From NCBI RefSeq assembly GCF_003945595.2, contig NW_024104405.1:48748-112747 (forward strand): a stretch of 64,000 nt of DNA, read 5' to 3'. Below are positions 23,455 through 34,330 of this stretch, one piece after another. Both the position numbers and the translations under genes were made by a program. Source of the stretch: Pipra filicauda (taxonomy: Eukaryota; Chordata; Aves; Passeriformes; Pipridae). The stretch's first letter is position 1, and every line of letters begins with the position of its first letter. Below the pieces are notes generated by a model. That model had not been told where the DNA came from and did no database searches. It was given only the letters and a program-made list of their open reading frames with translations.

Positions 23455-24430
23455 CAGCTCCTCACAGCCTCATTACAACAATTAGTGTGCAATCATTTGG
23501 TACAGATACAACCTTTCTGAATAACAGTTATTGCTGAAAGAAACTATTATCCCTCCCAAACAAAACAAGTGCATTTGTGATGGTGTTGAGCCGGAGAAGC
23601 ACGGCCGAGGTTAAGGACCAGTGGGAGGCTGTTTCCCAGCTTTAACTACGTGGACAGTTAAGAGAGTTTGCATTATTTTATCATTATGATTGTTCCAGAT
23701 CAGAGGAAAAAAAAAAAAAACCCAGGCAGCGGGGAGTGATGAATTTCCTGCAGACCTACTTAGGCAATCATTTTAATTCAGGGTAATCAGCAGGTATATG
23801 CTCGTTTTCCAAAAATTCCCGGTAAACCCGCTGTAATTTTAGGGGTGCCATGTGTGGGATTCTCAATACGTAACAAAGAAGTCTTTGCTGGTGGAGCAGG
23901 AATTAACTCAAACAGTTCTTCAGAGCTGTGATCAGCACTTTCATAATTAATGTCCAGGCACATATATATCTGTATACACATACACAGCCCCCCCCGCTCA
24001 CATCAAACAGATTTCCTTGATACCAAATTGCCCGAAAAATTAACCAATGTCAAACTGCTCAACAAGATAAGTATCATTAAGGGAAAAAGAAAATCTTCAT
24101 TATGATTGAAGGTACGGGGGGGAAAAAAAAAAGAAACCCTCATGAATGTTTTCCAGCCCGTTTCCAGACCAGGAAATAACATGTTTTAAAACATATCAAA
24201 GGGTTAAATTAATTTTCATTAAAATTTAAATTTGAGAAGGCTCCCTCTCTTCTTTCCTCCCTCCTCCCCCTTTGAACGTTTGACTGGCAACCATTTCATA
24301 TTTCAATCTCGGCAGAACAAATTGAATTAGATGTTGAAACCAAACTCTGCTCTGTTCTCTAAAGCCTACATGCTCTGCTTGCGCTAATCCTTTTCGTCGC
24401 CGCTGCAGACCTCAGAGACACTCAGCAAGA
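23455..24430. promoter_or_regulatory. Largest candidate conserved noncoding block in the intergenic interval
   Basis: Nearly 1 kb of AT-rich unique DNA. Words include CATTACAACAATTAGTGTGC, GCATTATTTTATCATTATG, TAATTA at 23944-23949 and a 14-bp perfect palindrome ATGTTTTAAAACAT at 24181-24194. The right part is AGGGTTAAATTAATTTTC and ATTGAATTAGATG. It is bounded by GC-rich spacer on the left and the A-rich tract on the right. The two strands read equally poorly as protein. Confidence 0.5.
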
Positions 24431-24460
24431 AACCTGCCCTGCCACAAAAGACAATGAAGG

Positions 24461-24545
24461 GAAAGAGAGGAAAAAAAAGAAAAACCAAAAAAAAAAAAAC
24501 CAACAAAAAAAACAAACCTCAAAAAAATCAGGAAAAAAACCCCCC
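24461..24545 (+). repeat. A-rich low-complexity tract
   Basis: Runs of A interrupted by G, CC or C, ending in CCCCCC. It follows a candidate regulatory block directly. It could be the degraded tail of a retroposon, but no recognisable body precedes it. Confidence 0.7.
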
Positions 24546-25897
24546 AGGAAAATCCAACCCCAACCTGCAACACTGCAAAGCTTCGCTTAAATCATGTGCT
24601 GGGTGATACACGTGCCTGGAAGGGACCCTGCCCGGCTCCTCTGTGCCCTGTGCTGGCTGTCGGCTGCTGGTTGGTCCTTCACACCCAGGATGTTAAAACA
24701 TCCCTGCTAAATATAAATCTAATTTAGCTAAGGGTAAAGTTTCCCTGCAGTGATCACCCAGTGCAGAGCTGCTGGGACCGGTGATGGTCAGGAGGCAAAG
24801 GCAGCGGGGAGACGCAGAGGGAGTGGGGATGGGAATGTCACTCATCATTGCTAAGCAAAAAAAAAGGGGGGGAAAAAAACATGTCACCACTGCAGGTGAC
24901 ACACTGACACCTCCTTTGACAGCCCTGCTTCTACACCTGTACCTCAGTTTACCCATCTGCAAAGGGCAGGGTGGATGCACTAGAGCTGCCATAAGGGCTG
25001 AGGGTTTTACACTGCAGCTCTGCAGGGATCCCAAAGGGGTATCCCTGAATTTTGTGGGAGTCTGTCCCCTGAGCCAGCACCCCCAGGCCCCAACAGCAGG
25101 AATGTCTGGAGTTGGGGTCTGGGAAGCCCCTCAGTGGCAGCAGCAGGGCTCTGGAACTGCAGCACAACTTGGGGGACCAGCACGGGGTGTCACAGCTCTG
25201 GTCACTGAGCAGGAGTGCTCAGCCTCCTCCTGGGACTGCAGGAAGAGCCAGGGAGCCTCAAGCCCACCAGTGCCAACCCCCAGGTCCCGTGGGAAGATGG
25301 GTTTTGGGAGAAAAACTGGCAAGGTCACATTTGTGCCCCAGAAGAACTGGGACAGGACACATCTGTGAGCACAGGGCTTGCCTGGCCTCTGAGCAACACT
25401 GCATGTCCTGCCCCTTCTGTGCTGCTCTGTCCCTCCCCTCCTCAATCCCTCCCCAGCTCCACCCTCGGGCTGGAGAAGGTGTTAACAGCAGGTACACCTG
25501 GAGGGATCCTTAAATCAGAGCTGCTCCGAGGGGACAAACATTATCTGGAAGGCCCAGCACTTCCTGCAGAGGCACTGCACGAAGCAGGCAGTTGTTTAAC
25601 CCAACCTGGATTATTCCCGTGGTCACCTAAGCACCTTCCCTTTCATCAGGAGGGCCCCGGGGCTGTGCTCGTGCCCGGTGCCGGCGGCAGCCCGGGAAGG
25701 CACGTGGGTTAATGGGTTACTGGTTGGCTCCAGGGCCAGATGCGCCCGCGGCTCAGGCGGCCAGCGGTGGTGTGAGCTGAACAAAAGTCTGGTAATAAGT
25801 AAGGTTATGAGCACCCCACTGCTTGGTGTATTGGGCACCACCTCGCAGCAACAGGCAGAGATTGCCGAGAGGAAAACAGCCTCTCTGGCAGTAACAT

Positions 25898-25901
25898 GCA
25901 T

Positions 25902-25939
<38 letters not shown>

Positions 25940-26650
25940 GATGTGCATCTCACACACACACACAGTGATGTGCATCTCACACACACACACACACACAGAG
26001 TGAGGTGCATCTCACACATACACACAGAGTGATATGCATCTCTCACACACACACACACACAGAGTGATGTGCATCTCACACACACACACAGATATGCATC
26101 TCTCACACACACGCACACAGAGTGATGTGCATCTCACACATACACACAGATATGCATCTCTCACACACACACACACAGAGTGATGTGCATCTCACACATA
26201 CACACAGATATGCATCTCTCACACACAGTGATGTGCATCTCTCACACACACACACAGAGGCAGATTGATGTGCATCACACACATATACACAGTGATGTGC
26301 ATCTCACACACACACACAGAGTGAGGTGCATCTCACACACACACAGAGTGAGGTGCATCTCACACACACACAGAGTGATGCGCATCTCTCGCACACACAC
26401 ACACAGAGTGAGGTGCATCTCACACACACACACAGATATGCATCTCTCACACACAGTGATGTGCATCTCTCACACACACACACAGAGGCAGATTGATGTG
26501 CATCACACACATATACACAGTGATGTGCATCTCACACACACACACACAGACAGATTGATGTGCATCACACACATATACGCAGTGATGTGCATCTCACACA
26601 CATGAACACACACACACACAGAGTGATGTGTATCACACACACAAACAGAC
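25898..26650. repeat. CA-rich compound minisatellite with 228-bp higher-order duplication
   Basis: Runs of (CA)5-15 alternate with a fixed interruption, GAGTGATGTGCATCTC, or its variants GATATGCATCTCTC and GAGGCAGATTGATGTGCATC. The spacing is 25-50 bp over about 750 bp. A block of about 118 bp around 26203-26320 recurs almost unchanged at 26431-26548, an exact 228-bp offset. Long frames on both strands (His-Thr repeats one way, Cys-Val repeats the other) are products of the repeat. Confidence 0.95.
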
Positions 26651-27524
26651 ACCTGTGAGCATGGGGCGGCTTCCCGGGGTGGATACACAGAGAACAAACA
26701 GACCCTGCTCCCACTCAGCACACAGGTCTGACAGCACCCCACAAACCAGGAGACCCCTGGGCTGCTTAGATGAGATTCAGGAACAGGAGTCATTTCTGAG
26801 GCTGGAAAAACAGGAGTTGGACGTGGTAAAATCATTCCCTCTGTGGTGTTGAGTAAACACAGTGCTGCTGGAGGAGACACCACAGGGACTTTGTCCCCAG
26901 CATGAGGGATTTGTCAGCCCAGTGCCCCAAGCCACTTCCTTGTGGGTACAGTGCCAACATGATGCACTTCTCTCTGTTGGCCCTGCATGAGTTTCTCAGC
27001 CCGGGATGAGGTTTCCCCATAGTGGAGGTGGGCAACCAGTATATCAGTGGATGGGAAAAGGGGAACAGGGTGCAGCTCAAAGGGACCTAGGAGCCCTCCT
27101 GGTGTTCTCCAGACACTGTGGTCGGTGAGCAGGTTTCCTACCAGCAATCCAGGGTCTTCACCATGGCCACAAACACAGGCAAAGCAGATCCATGAGCCTG
27201 TCTCAGCTCTCTCGAACCCCCCCAGGGTGTGCTCGGTGGTCTCAAAAGGAGGTGGGGGGCTGGCAGGACTGCACAGTGTTTGCCCATAGGGAACCATTTA
27301 ATTCTGGCTCCCTCCTGCCAACCTCTGCCATCCCACACTCTCCAGCCTCAAGATGTCCAAGAAGACACATGCCAAGGAAGAGTGATGTCAGCCAGGACTG
27401 GAGACAGCATGAACCAGTCCTTGGGGAGCAGGGTGCCCTTGGAGGGAGCGAACCAGGAAAGTCCTGGGTGATAGCGGGAAAAAGGCCTTTGCCAAACTCT
27501 CTGTTTCAAGGTGGCAGCTGCAGG

Positions 27525-27961
27525 TTGGTTTCCGAACAGGCATTTTTATTTCTTGGCAGCCCATCTGTTCTCCCCCAGCCACAGGGAGGGCCAATTCGTG
27601 CCTCGACAGCGATTTCTGCTGCAGCAGCAATTCTGCTGCCTTCCCTTGTAGGGAAGCAAACACACAAGGGAGCACACAGGGACATGCAGTGTGTGCACTC
27701 ACTTCTACATGGAGCCTAACCCCAGCCCAAATCTGGGCTGTACCCCCTGAGACCATGGCCACGAGCCTGTGGGGTGACAGGGAGGAGGGGCAGAGGGTAG
27801 GACCCCTGCTTGGAGGCTGCTGAGCCTTTGCAGTTCCACCTTCTCCTCCACCTGGCACTGACAACCCTGTGGCAGCCCAAGACATTCCGACCTTTAGGGT
27901 CAGCTGTGCCCACCACGGCCCCACTGCCCTGGTACCCACCTCACCAGACACCAGGCAGCTG
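27525..27961 (-). other. RBM19: RBM19 3' UTR (predicted)
   Basis: About 430 bases between the stop codon and the first canonical AATAAA on the minus strand. The stretch is GC-rich and has no long open frame in the minus sense that continues the coding exon. The end is estimated at 10-25 bases past the hexamer. An ATTAAA-type signal near 27300 on the same strand could give a longer UTR. No transcript evidence is available here. Confidence 0.55.
27545..27550 (-). terminator. RBM19: Poly(A) signal AATAAA for RBM19 (predicted)
   Basis: The plus strand reads TTTATT, i.e. AATAAA on the RBM19 strand, 412 bases past the stop codon. It is the first canonical hexamer downstream of the coding sequence. 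Confidence 0.6.
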
Positions 27962-28053
27962 TTATATGTCCTCATCTTTGTTGTCCTCTTCCTCTTCCAG
28001 GTGCTCCAGGATTTCATTCAAAACTTCTGATCGTTTTTTCTTCTTTGGGGAGT
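27962..28053 (-). CDS. RBM19: RBM19 last coding exon: basic NLS-like patch, acidic C-terminus and stop
   Basis: The exon supplies the last two bases of a split aspartate codon, 29 codons and a TAA stop at 27964-27962. The peptide begins SPKKKKRSEVLNEILEHLE, a lysine-rich patch resembling a monopartite nuclear localisation signal followed by a short amphipathic helix. It then ends in an acidic tail, EEEEDNKDEDI. The patch and the VLxEILExLE core match mammalian RBM19 as I remember it. The tail does not: mammals end in a serine/acidic stretch. The acceptor is a long pyrimidine tract ending GGACAG. The split codon (G|AC) agrees exactly with the 121-nt exon upstream. Confidence 0.95.
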
Positions 28054-28809
28054 CTGTCCAGGCCCAGGTGGTAGAGAAGGGGAGAAGAAGAAAAGCAAAA
28101 ATTACAACCTGGACTCACACACAGCTCACCTCCAGCTCATTTACCTGGGAGGGCATGAGGGGGCTGGAGGTAGCAGGATACTCAACTATCACGTACTTCT
28201 CCTCCCCAGCCAGGTCCTGGTAGGGCACCATGGCTGGAGCTGTGACTCTCTACCTTCCACCTGTGCTTTAGTTCACAGGCTTTGCTGAAAGCAAACAGCC
28301 CCAGCAGCCCAACAGGCTCAGTGGTGACGCCAACACCTCCTGTTCACCCCGATTCACCCATCTCTTGTGCAAAAGTGGTTGCAAGACCGACCCAGACACC
28401 ACCAACCAACACAGACCCACCAACATCCTCGCTGAGACCACACAATTCCTATAGCCCAGTCCACATCCCTCACCTGGCTCTGCCCAGACAGCTGGGGCAA
28501 GGATGTCCCTGCTTTGCTTCTCCTACCCCACACTCACAGCACTGTCCTGTGACCCCCTGGCTCCCCAAACTCCCGTGGGGTGCAGCACCGTGTATCCCTC
28601 CCCACGGATGCTACAGCCAGCCCTGGGGGCTGCCAGCACCTGAGTGAACATCCCAACCCCACTTTGGGGTGGCAAAGCCATTTAGTCCCTGTTCTGAGGC
28701 CAATACCCCCCTCTCTGGTGGGCAAGAAATGCCCTCCTGGCAGGAGCCACGGCACAGCCCCCTCTCCCCCCGCTCGCTCCCCAGCCAGCGGCTCTCGCTT
28801 GCGAGCAGC

Positions 28810-29110
28810 ACATGGAGAACAGCTGTTTAAATCCTGCTTTCAGACATCAAAAGCCTCGCTGGGTTTCTCAAACAAACAAACATACCATAGGACTAAAGAA
28901 AAGGTGTAAAATAAATAAATGGAACAAGCTGTGCATTTTCTTTTAGTATTACAGCTGCTGCGGGAGATAAACAACAAGTAAATGTCACAAAACATCAATA
29001 CAGAAGAAATTAACCTGACAAAAGCTCACATCCCCCCCCCTCTACCTCCCCCCAACTCCCAACAATTTTGCATTTCTGGAGTTCCCATCTAATGATTTTA
29101 TTTTTCAATT
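28810..29110. promoter_or_regulatory. Candidate intronic conserved element
   Basis: AT-rich block in the last RBM19 intron: GCTGTTTAAATCCTGC, AAAATAAATAAATGG, TAGTATTACAGCTGCTGC, GGGAGATAAACAACAAG and CATCTAATGATTTTATTT. Confidence 0.4.
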
Positions 29111-29689
29111 AATTCTTTGACAGAGAGCCAGAATCTGCCTCCCTTCCCCCTGGGGGCTGTGGGGACAGGCTGGGGACAGAGGTGCTGATGGACCCCGCTC
29201 CCCTCCCAGCACCCACCCCACTGAGCTCAGGGGAGCCAAGAGGGACCACAAGGTGCCACCCCCAAGACCCTCCAGCGGCTCTTCCCAGTTCAATCACCCA
29301 AAGGCACAAGGGATAACCCACCCTGGAGAAAGGTGCCAGCTCAGCAGTTCTCCCTTGCCTTTACTCTGCCCTCATGCTTGGAAACAGCATCAACTGTGGC
29401 CTCAGCTCCCAAATCCATTGCAGGGAAGTGTGTCCTGCACCTGCCACCCTGTCCCCACCAGACCCTGAAGTGTCCCATGCAGAAAGCCTGCATGGAAGCA
29501 ATGATGGGGGTTGCATGGAGGAGAGGACGTGGGATGCTGGATGCAAAGGGAGCATCCCTAAGCAGAGTGCTGGACCCACAGGACCTGCCCTGGCACGGGC
29601 TGGGGGCTGGCAGGGCAAATGCCCCCCACTGCATCCTCCAGATTCACCAGCTCGGCCGTGGGGAGCCCCGGGAACATTCTCCCATCGAG

Positions 29690-29960
29690 TAACACGGAGG
29701 AAAACGGGACAATAAAAACCCAGGAGGGTGGGGAAGCGAATTGGTTCAACTTCCGTTCTGCTGCTCCAAGCTGGTTAAGGTTTGCCCGCTAACGATCCCA
29801 TTTGCTTCCTTTAAACAATAGGCAAAGCCGGCGGGGGTGGGCCGAGAGGGGGATTACCACGGGATTAGAACGTGGCAGGGTTGCGGATGCCACGCTAATC
29901 CTGCAGGGTTTTACTCTCCGGCTACGGCATGTGTTTGCATTAGTTACAGATGCTCTCTTA
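29690..29960. promoter_or_regulatory. Candidate intronic element with three OTX/K50-homeodomain sites
   Basis: GGATTA at 29851-29856 and 29862-29867, and its complement TAATCC at 29896-29901, all within 51 bp. This is the core recognised by OTX, PITX, GSC and CRX-class homeodomains. Surrounding unique sequence includes AACGATCCCATTTGC, CTTTAAACAATAGGC and TTTGCATTAGTTACAG. It is bounded on the right by the oligopurine tract. Confidence 0.5.
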
Positions 29961-29969
29961 AAAAAATTC

Positions 29970-30035
29970 TAAAAGAAAAAAAAAAAAAAACGGAGAAGAA
30001 GAAGAAAGGAGAAAAAAGGGAGGCCAAACGGCTGG
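29970..30035 (+). repeat. Oligopurine tract (A/G-rich)
   Basis: A long purine-only stretch of A runs and GAAGAAGAA with one C, in the last RBM19 intron. On the RBM19 strand it is a long polypyrimidine tract. No exon follows it in the proper position. Confidence 0.75.
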
Positions 30036-30379
30036 GAGGTGAGGGAAAAGGAGCAGCCTGGAGGGCTGTGGCCAAAGGAGGAGCAACCCGAAAGGTGATG
30101 GGGACAGGGAAGACTTTTCCCACCCCGCCAGGGAGGATCAGGTCCAGAGTGGAACATGCCTTCCCTTGCAAACCCCCAACTTCCAGTAAACAACTGTAAA
30201 TAACAAGGATGAGCCGCAGTGGGGCTCCTCTGCTTTACACCCACCCACAGCCTCTGCTGAGCAGGGCCCTCGCTGGAAACACTCACAACTGCAACCCCCT
30301 CCTCACGCAGCTCCCTCACTCACCCTCCCCTCCTTCCACCCCGTCCTTCCCATAAAAAAAAAATAAATAAAATCCCCCA

Positions 30380-30620
30380 CAAGTCATTCCTTCCCCTTTC
30401 TCGCGTCTCGCGCAAAATTCCCCATCTGTCAATTTAATTCTTTGATCGATGGGAAAGAGCAGGAAAAAACGGCCCAGCACAGCTGGCTTCCCAAGTTAGC
30501 CCTGGCAGGATACCGGCGGCCCCGCTGGAGCCGGCTGAGTGTGATGTTTGTGAAGCGCAGAGAACACAAGTCAATAGTAATTTAGCTGGATTGGGAGCAA
30601 GTACCTTCCCTGCACGGACT
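30380..30620. promoter_or_regulatory. Candidate intronic conserved element
   Basis: Contains TCGCGTCTCGCGC, CATCTGTCAATTTAATTC, a TCF/LEF-type CTTTGATC (30440-30447), GTGATGTTTGTGAAGC and CAATAGTAATTTAGC. The mix of CpG-rich and AT-rich unique sequence resembles the other islands here. Confidence 0.4.
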
Positions 30621-31559
30621 GCGGGCTCCCGGGAGAGCGGGATCGCCGCCTCCCTCGCAAACCTGCCCCCAGCAAGGCTTGCCAGGCTGGAGCTGCAGCA
30701 GCAACCTGGGCAAGCAGGGGGGAAAAGGGGGTTTGAGCTGCTCGCAGCCCTCTGTGGTTATGTGGTTGCGGGGCTGCAGGAGATGTGCAGGTCAGCACCG
30801 GGGCTCTGGATGCGACCCTGGAATGTTGCTTCCTGTGCAGGGCACGGATCCAGATCTGCCTCTCACCCCAGGGCTGGCAATTCAGCTGCAGGGCAGGGGG
30901 ATCCCTTTGTCACTGTTTGGGTGGTGGTTTCAAGGACATCAGTGATCCTTGTTTTCCTTGTTTCCCACTCAGGAGCCAAGATGCTGTGGGTGGCAGGGTT
31001 TGTTATCCCTCGCTGCCCTGATGTAGCACCTGCCACAACCCTGCTTCAGGTTATGAGCTGGATTATAAACCCCAAGGACAGCTGTTGGCCAACCTTTCCC
31101 TGGCTTCTTCTTACCAAGTCAGAGTAGATAAGTTTATCCACAGCAGCACCAAATCCTCCCCTGTCGCTGGCCCAGCTCTCAGGCTCTCTGCACTCCTTGC
31201 AGCAGTGGGTCCCCCAAAATTACGAGTGGGGTGCAATTAAAGCTCAAAGTGGCTTTTTGTTTCCTAATATAAGATGCTCCTGCCTCAGGGTGAAAAGAAG
31301 GTGCTCTCAGAAACAAGTAAAAAGATTCAAAGCTCTTACAGACTGTTCTTGGGGGGCCAGGAGAGCCAGTGTGGAGTGCAGTGCTGCAGTCCCAGGCATC
31401 AGAGCTGAGCTGTGGCTTCACTCCTGACAGCATTACTGAAACCAACCACCTCTGGCAGTCAGTGACCACTTCTGAGGTCCTCACTTTCTCGTGGAACATT
31501 ACAAAGCCTCAGAACAAGCCATAAAGAATGACCTGAAAACTACACAAAATGGGAAGGAA

Positions 31560-31730
31560 GCCTATTCCATTTTATTGCATCTATTAGACCTATTGAAAAG
31601 ATGGCTCAGAAGTGGCTTGATTGCCATGGCAAATGCCTGCATGGAAAAAAAGATTTGGGAGCCCAGACCTCTCTTTAACTTAACAAATAACAGCAGAGAC
31701 CTGGAACTGGAAGCCAAATCTCTGTAAATG
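31560..31730 (+). mobile_element. Ancient CR1/L3-like LINE remnant, 3' region (sense)
   Basis: The phrases AGAAGTGGCTTGATTGCCAT, AATGCCTGCATGG, CTCTCTTTAACTTAACA and ACCTGGAACTGGAAGCCAAA parallel the 3' region of old amniote CR1/L3 elements (GGTTTGATT..AAATACCTACATGG..TTTAATCTAGCA..GGCTGGAAG). It is heavily decayed, so boundaries are rough. The similarity is recalled, not computed. Confidence 0.55.
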
Positions 31731-34179
31731 GTGTCTAGAAATTAGGTGCATAATTGTAGCAGAGAGCAGTCAGTGGTAGGACACATCTCTCACAGCCCAG
31801 GTCTGGACTTGGAAATACTCCAGAGTGTTTCCTTGCTAAGACAAAGGTGATGGGGATGACACTGGAGCTGCTGGATAAGGGGTTTTGGCTGCTGCTACTC
31901 AAGACACCTGTAAGATGAAGGTGGCTCAGTCCTTTGTCCTGTGACCTCCTCTGGCATGTGCAAAGTCCTTGGTATGCTCCCTGGTTGCTTTTCTATGGAA
32001 TAACCAGGAAAAGAGCCAGGAGAAACAGAGATGACGTGTCACCCTGTACCCATGGCACAGCAAGCCAACACAGCTGGATACAAATGGCAAGAGCAGCTTC
32101 TCCAACACCAAGGGTGGCTTGTGGTGTTGGAGGTCTCCAGGTCCAAAAGGATCAGAGAAAACTTGCAGAGAAAGGAAAAATAACAAAGGTTCCCCCATGA
32201 GACAGCAATGCTCAACCCTGCAAAGAAGTTCAGGGCAGGAAGCAAGGAATAAGCTGAGATGGATAGTGGGATAAGGCCTATCTCATCTACTACACTGTGC
32301 CTTTATATGGCATCTGCCTCCACATCCTGCTTCCCAGGCACTGCTGGCTGGGCTTGGCTTGGAGAGCAACTTGAAGACAGCAGCAGTGGTGACTTTTGGG
32401 GACAAAGACCAGCTGAGGACACAAGGGACTTCAGTCTTGACTGTTTCCTGAACCTTGAAGACTCTAAATAATCTTTTCTTTCCCATTATCAGCTCAGTCT
32501 CTTCCTACCTGGAGGTAAGAGACCAGATGGGCCTGGCCACTGCAGCCTGCAAAGCTGTGAAAAGACCCTCACAAGTAACCCACACTGAGGTGGGAGGGAA
32601 AAACTCAGGGGGACATCCATGAGCAGCACAGGGATGTCTGAGCTGCTCCTGGGGAGAGGAGAGTAGGGGAAATGGGTACGAGTAGGAAGAAGCGAGTTTG
32701 GTTTCTGGTTGACAGTACCTGGCCTGTTATCACCAGTGCAATGAGATGTGTGGTCTCAGCCCAGCTGAGTGGTGGCTGCAGGGGCAGGGAGGATGCAAGG
32801 CAGGGCGGGAATGCTGTGTGTGCTCCCTGTGGGAAAACCGGCCTCCAGCTACAGCGGGCAGGAAAGGTGAAGGAGCATCCCCATGGGGGCTGCAGGCAGG
32901 GTGGTGGCTGCTGTTTTCCCCTCTTTATCACTATAACACTCTGCACCCCCACAGCAAGAGGGACAGGGTGCAACTCCCCCCCAACTCAGAGCCACTGGGC
33001 ATCGCTGCCAGAAACCCCCTCGAAATCAGGAAAGGACACTTTCCAAGGAAATAAAATCCCACCTGTGACCCTCCATCCTGCCAGGGTGGTGTGGAGAGGC
33101 TGAGACCTGGTCCCAGGCACCGGCCAGTGCCCGCTGTGTGCCCCAGCCTGGCTTTGTTATGGAGATCTGCTCCTGGCAGGTCCCTCTGCCGCAGGATTAG
33201 CTGTGGAGGACGTGCCTGTGCACCAGCCAGGGCTGGAGTCATTGGATGTTATTGCTCTCCCCTCGAGACTGGAGCACAGCAGCGGCTGCTGCTTCCATCC
33301 CATTCCCCGTCCCTAAAGATGGGGAGTGATAACCTGGCTCCTGCTTTTCAGTCGAGCCCCTGGGGCCACTTCAGCTCCAAGGCTGCATTCCCCTTGGGAT
33401 GTGAAAATGCTCTTCCTGCTGCTCACCCAGTCTCCAGCTCGGTGAGGAAGAGCCCAGAGAAGGAGGTTGGAGCAAAAGGCAGACAGAAACCTGGGGGAGG
33501 TGGCAGAGCTCACAGGCAGCAGCCAGCATCTGCTGTGAGTTTGCAACGACCCCAAATCCAAGACTATTTATTTCCCCCTGGGCTGAATAGAGCAGAAAGG
33601 AGGGAAGGTGATGCTGAAGATAAAACTGGGTGCATGAAACATCACATCTGTTGCCTTCTCCACCCAGGTGGAGACTCATATTACTGTGAGTAAGCACGAT
33701 GTGTCCCCCCTCCAGCACTGGGTTCTGGGTGGGCACATCCAACCCCCAGCTGTGCCCACCCTCCCCGCTGCCTCCTGCACATCCAGGCTCTTACACGTGC
33801 CTGGATACCATTGTGCTCTTTTTAGTTACCTCTTTGGCACCACGTGAGAGAACAGCCTCTGGATCCCAGCACTTTGCTCCACACCTCTCTGGTTTTACCC
33901 ACCCTTAGCCCTTCCAGCACCAACCTGCAGCTTCCCCAGCCTGGAATAACCAGCCCTGCACACACTATTTCAGGAACACGTGGCCAGACCCTGCTGGAGT
34001 CAGGCTCACTAAAAAACCGAGGCGTGCTGCTCTTCCATCACCAGGGATTGTGATGTGCAGCCCCACAACTGCTCCTGCCAAACCCCCGGGCCATGAGCAT
34101 GTGGTGATGGAGAGGGGAGGCTGGGAGGGGATGCAGGAGGAAGCACATTGATCTCCAGCTTAGCCTTCCAGCCCAGGGG

Positions 34180-34330
34180 AGCCCTTCCTACATAAATATT
34201 TGCCAAGCAATGCATTTGTGCCTGTCAATGGCTGTCAATAGGAGCCTGCAGTGCTGTCATCTGCAGGGCTGCCATTCTCAACCTGATCCAAACAGCCCTC
34301 TCTGCATCTCAACCCATGGCCAAATTATTG
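34180..34330. promoter_or_regulatory. Candidate intronic element with repeated CTGTCAAT
   Basis: ACATAAATATTTGCCAAGC and AATGCATTTGTG are followed by CTGTCAAT twice (34222-34229 and 34232-34239), 10 bp apart, one helical turn. TGTCA is the MEIS/TGIF core. Confidence 0.35.

Larger units (their letters stand above)
9081..27524. other. Intergenic spacer towards the RBM19 3' end (between listed elements), nothing else seen
   Basis: The stretches 9081-10640, 11241-11869, 12451-13070, 13165-13660, 14521-15019, 15131-17169, 17831-18439, 18661-20979, 22041-23454, 24546-25897 and 26651-27520 hold no recognisable exon, RNA gene or repeat. A CpG-rich patch at 25660-25770 and C-tracts at 12479-12500 and 18931-18945 are the only compositional features. 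Chance frames on both strands are common because stop codons are sparse in GC-rich DNA. Confidence 0.55.

Noticed and set aside
25898..26605. His-Thr-rich and Cys-Val-rich ORFs on opposite strands
   Set aside because: Direct translation of the CA-rich minisatellite.
27388..28017. 209-codon minus-strand ORF overlapping the RBM19 last exon
   Set aside because: It is in a different frame from the RBM19 coding sequence (its own MKSWSTWKRKRTTKM start is a shadow of the real frame) and has no recognisable domain.
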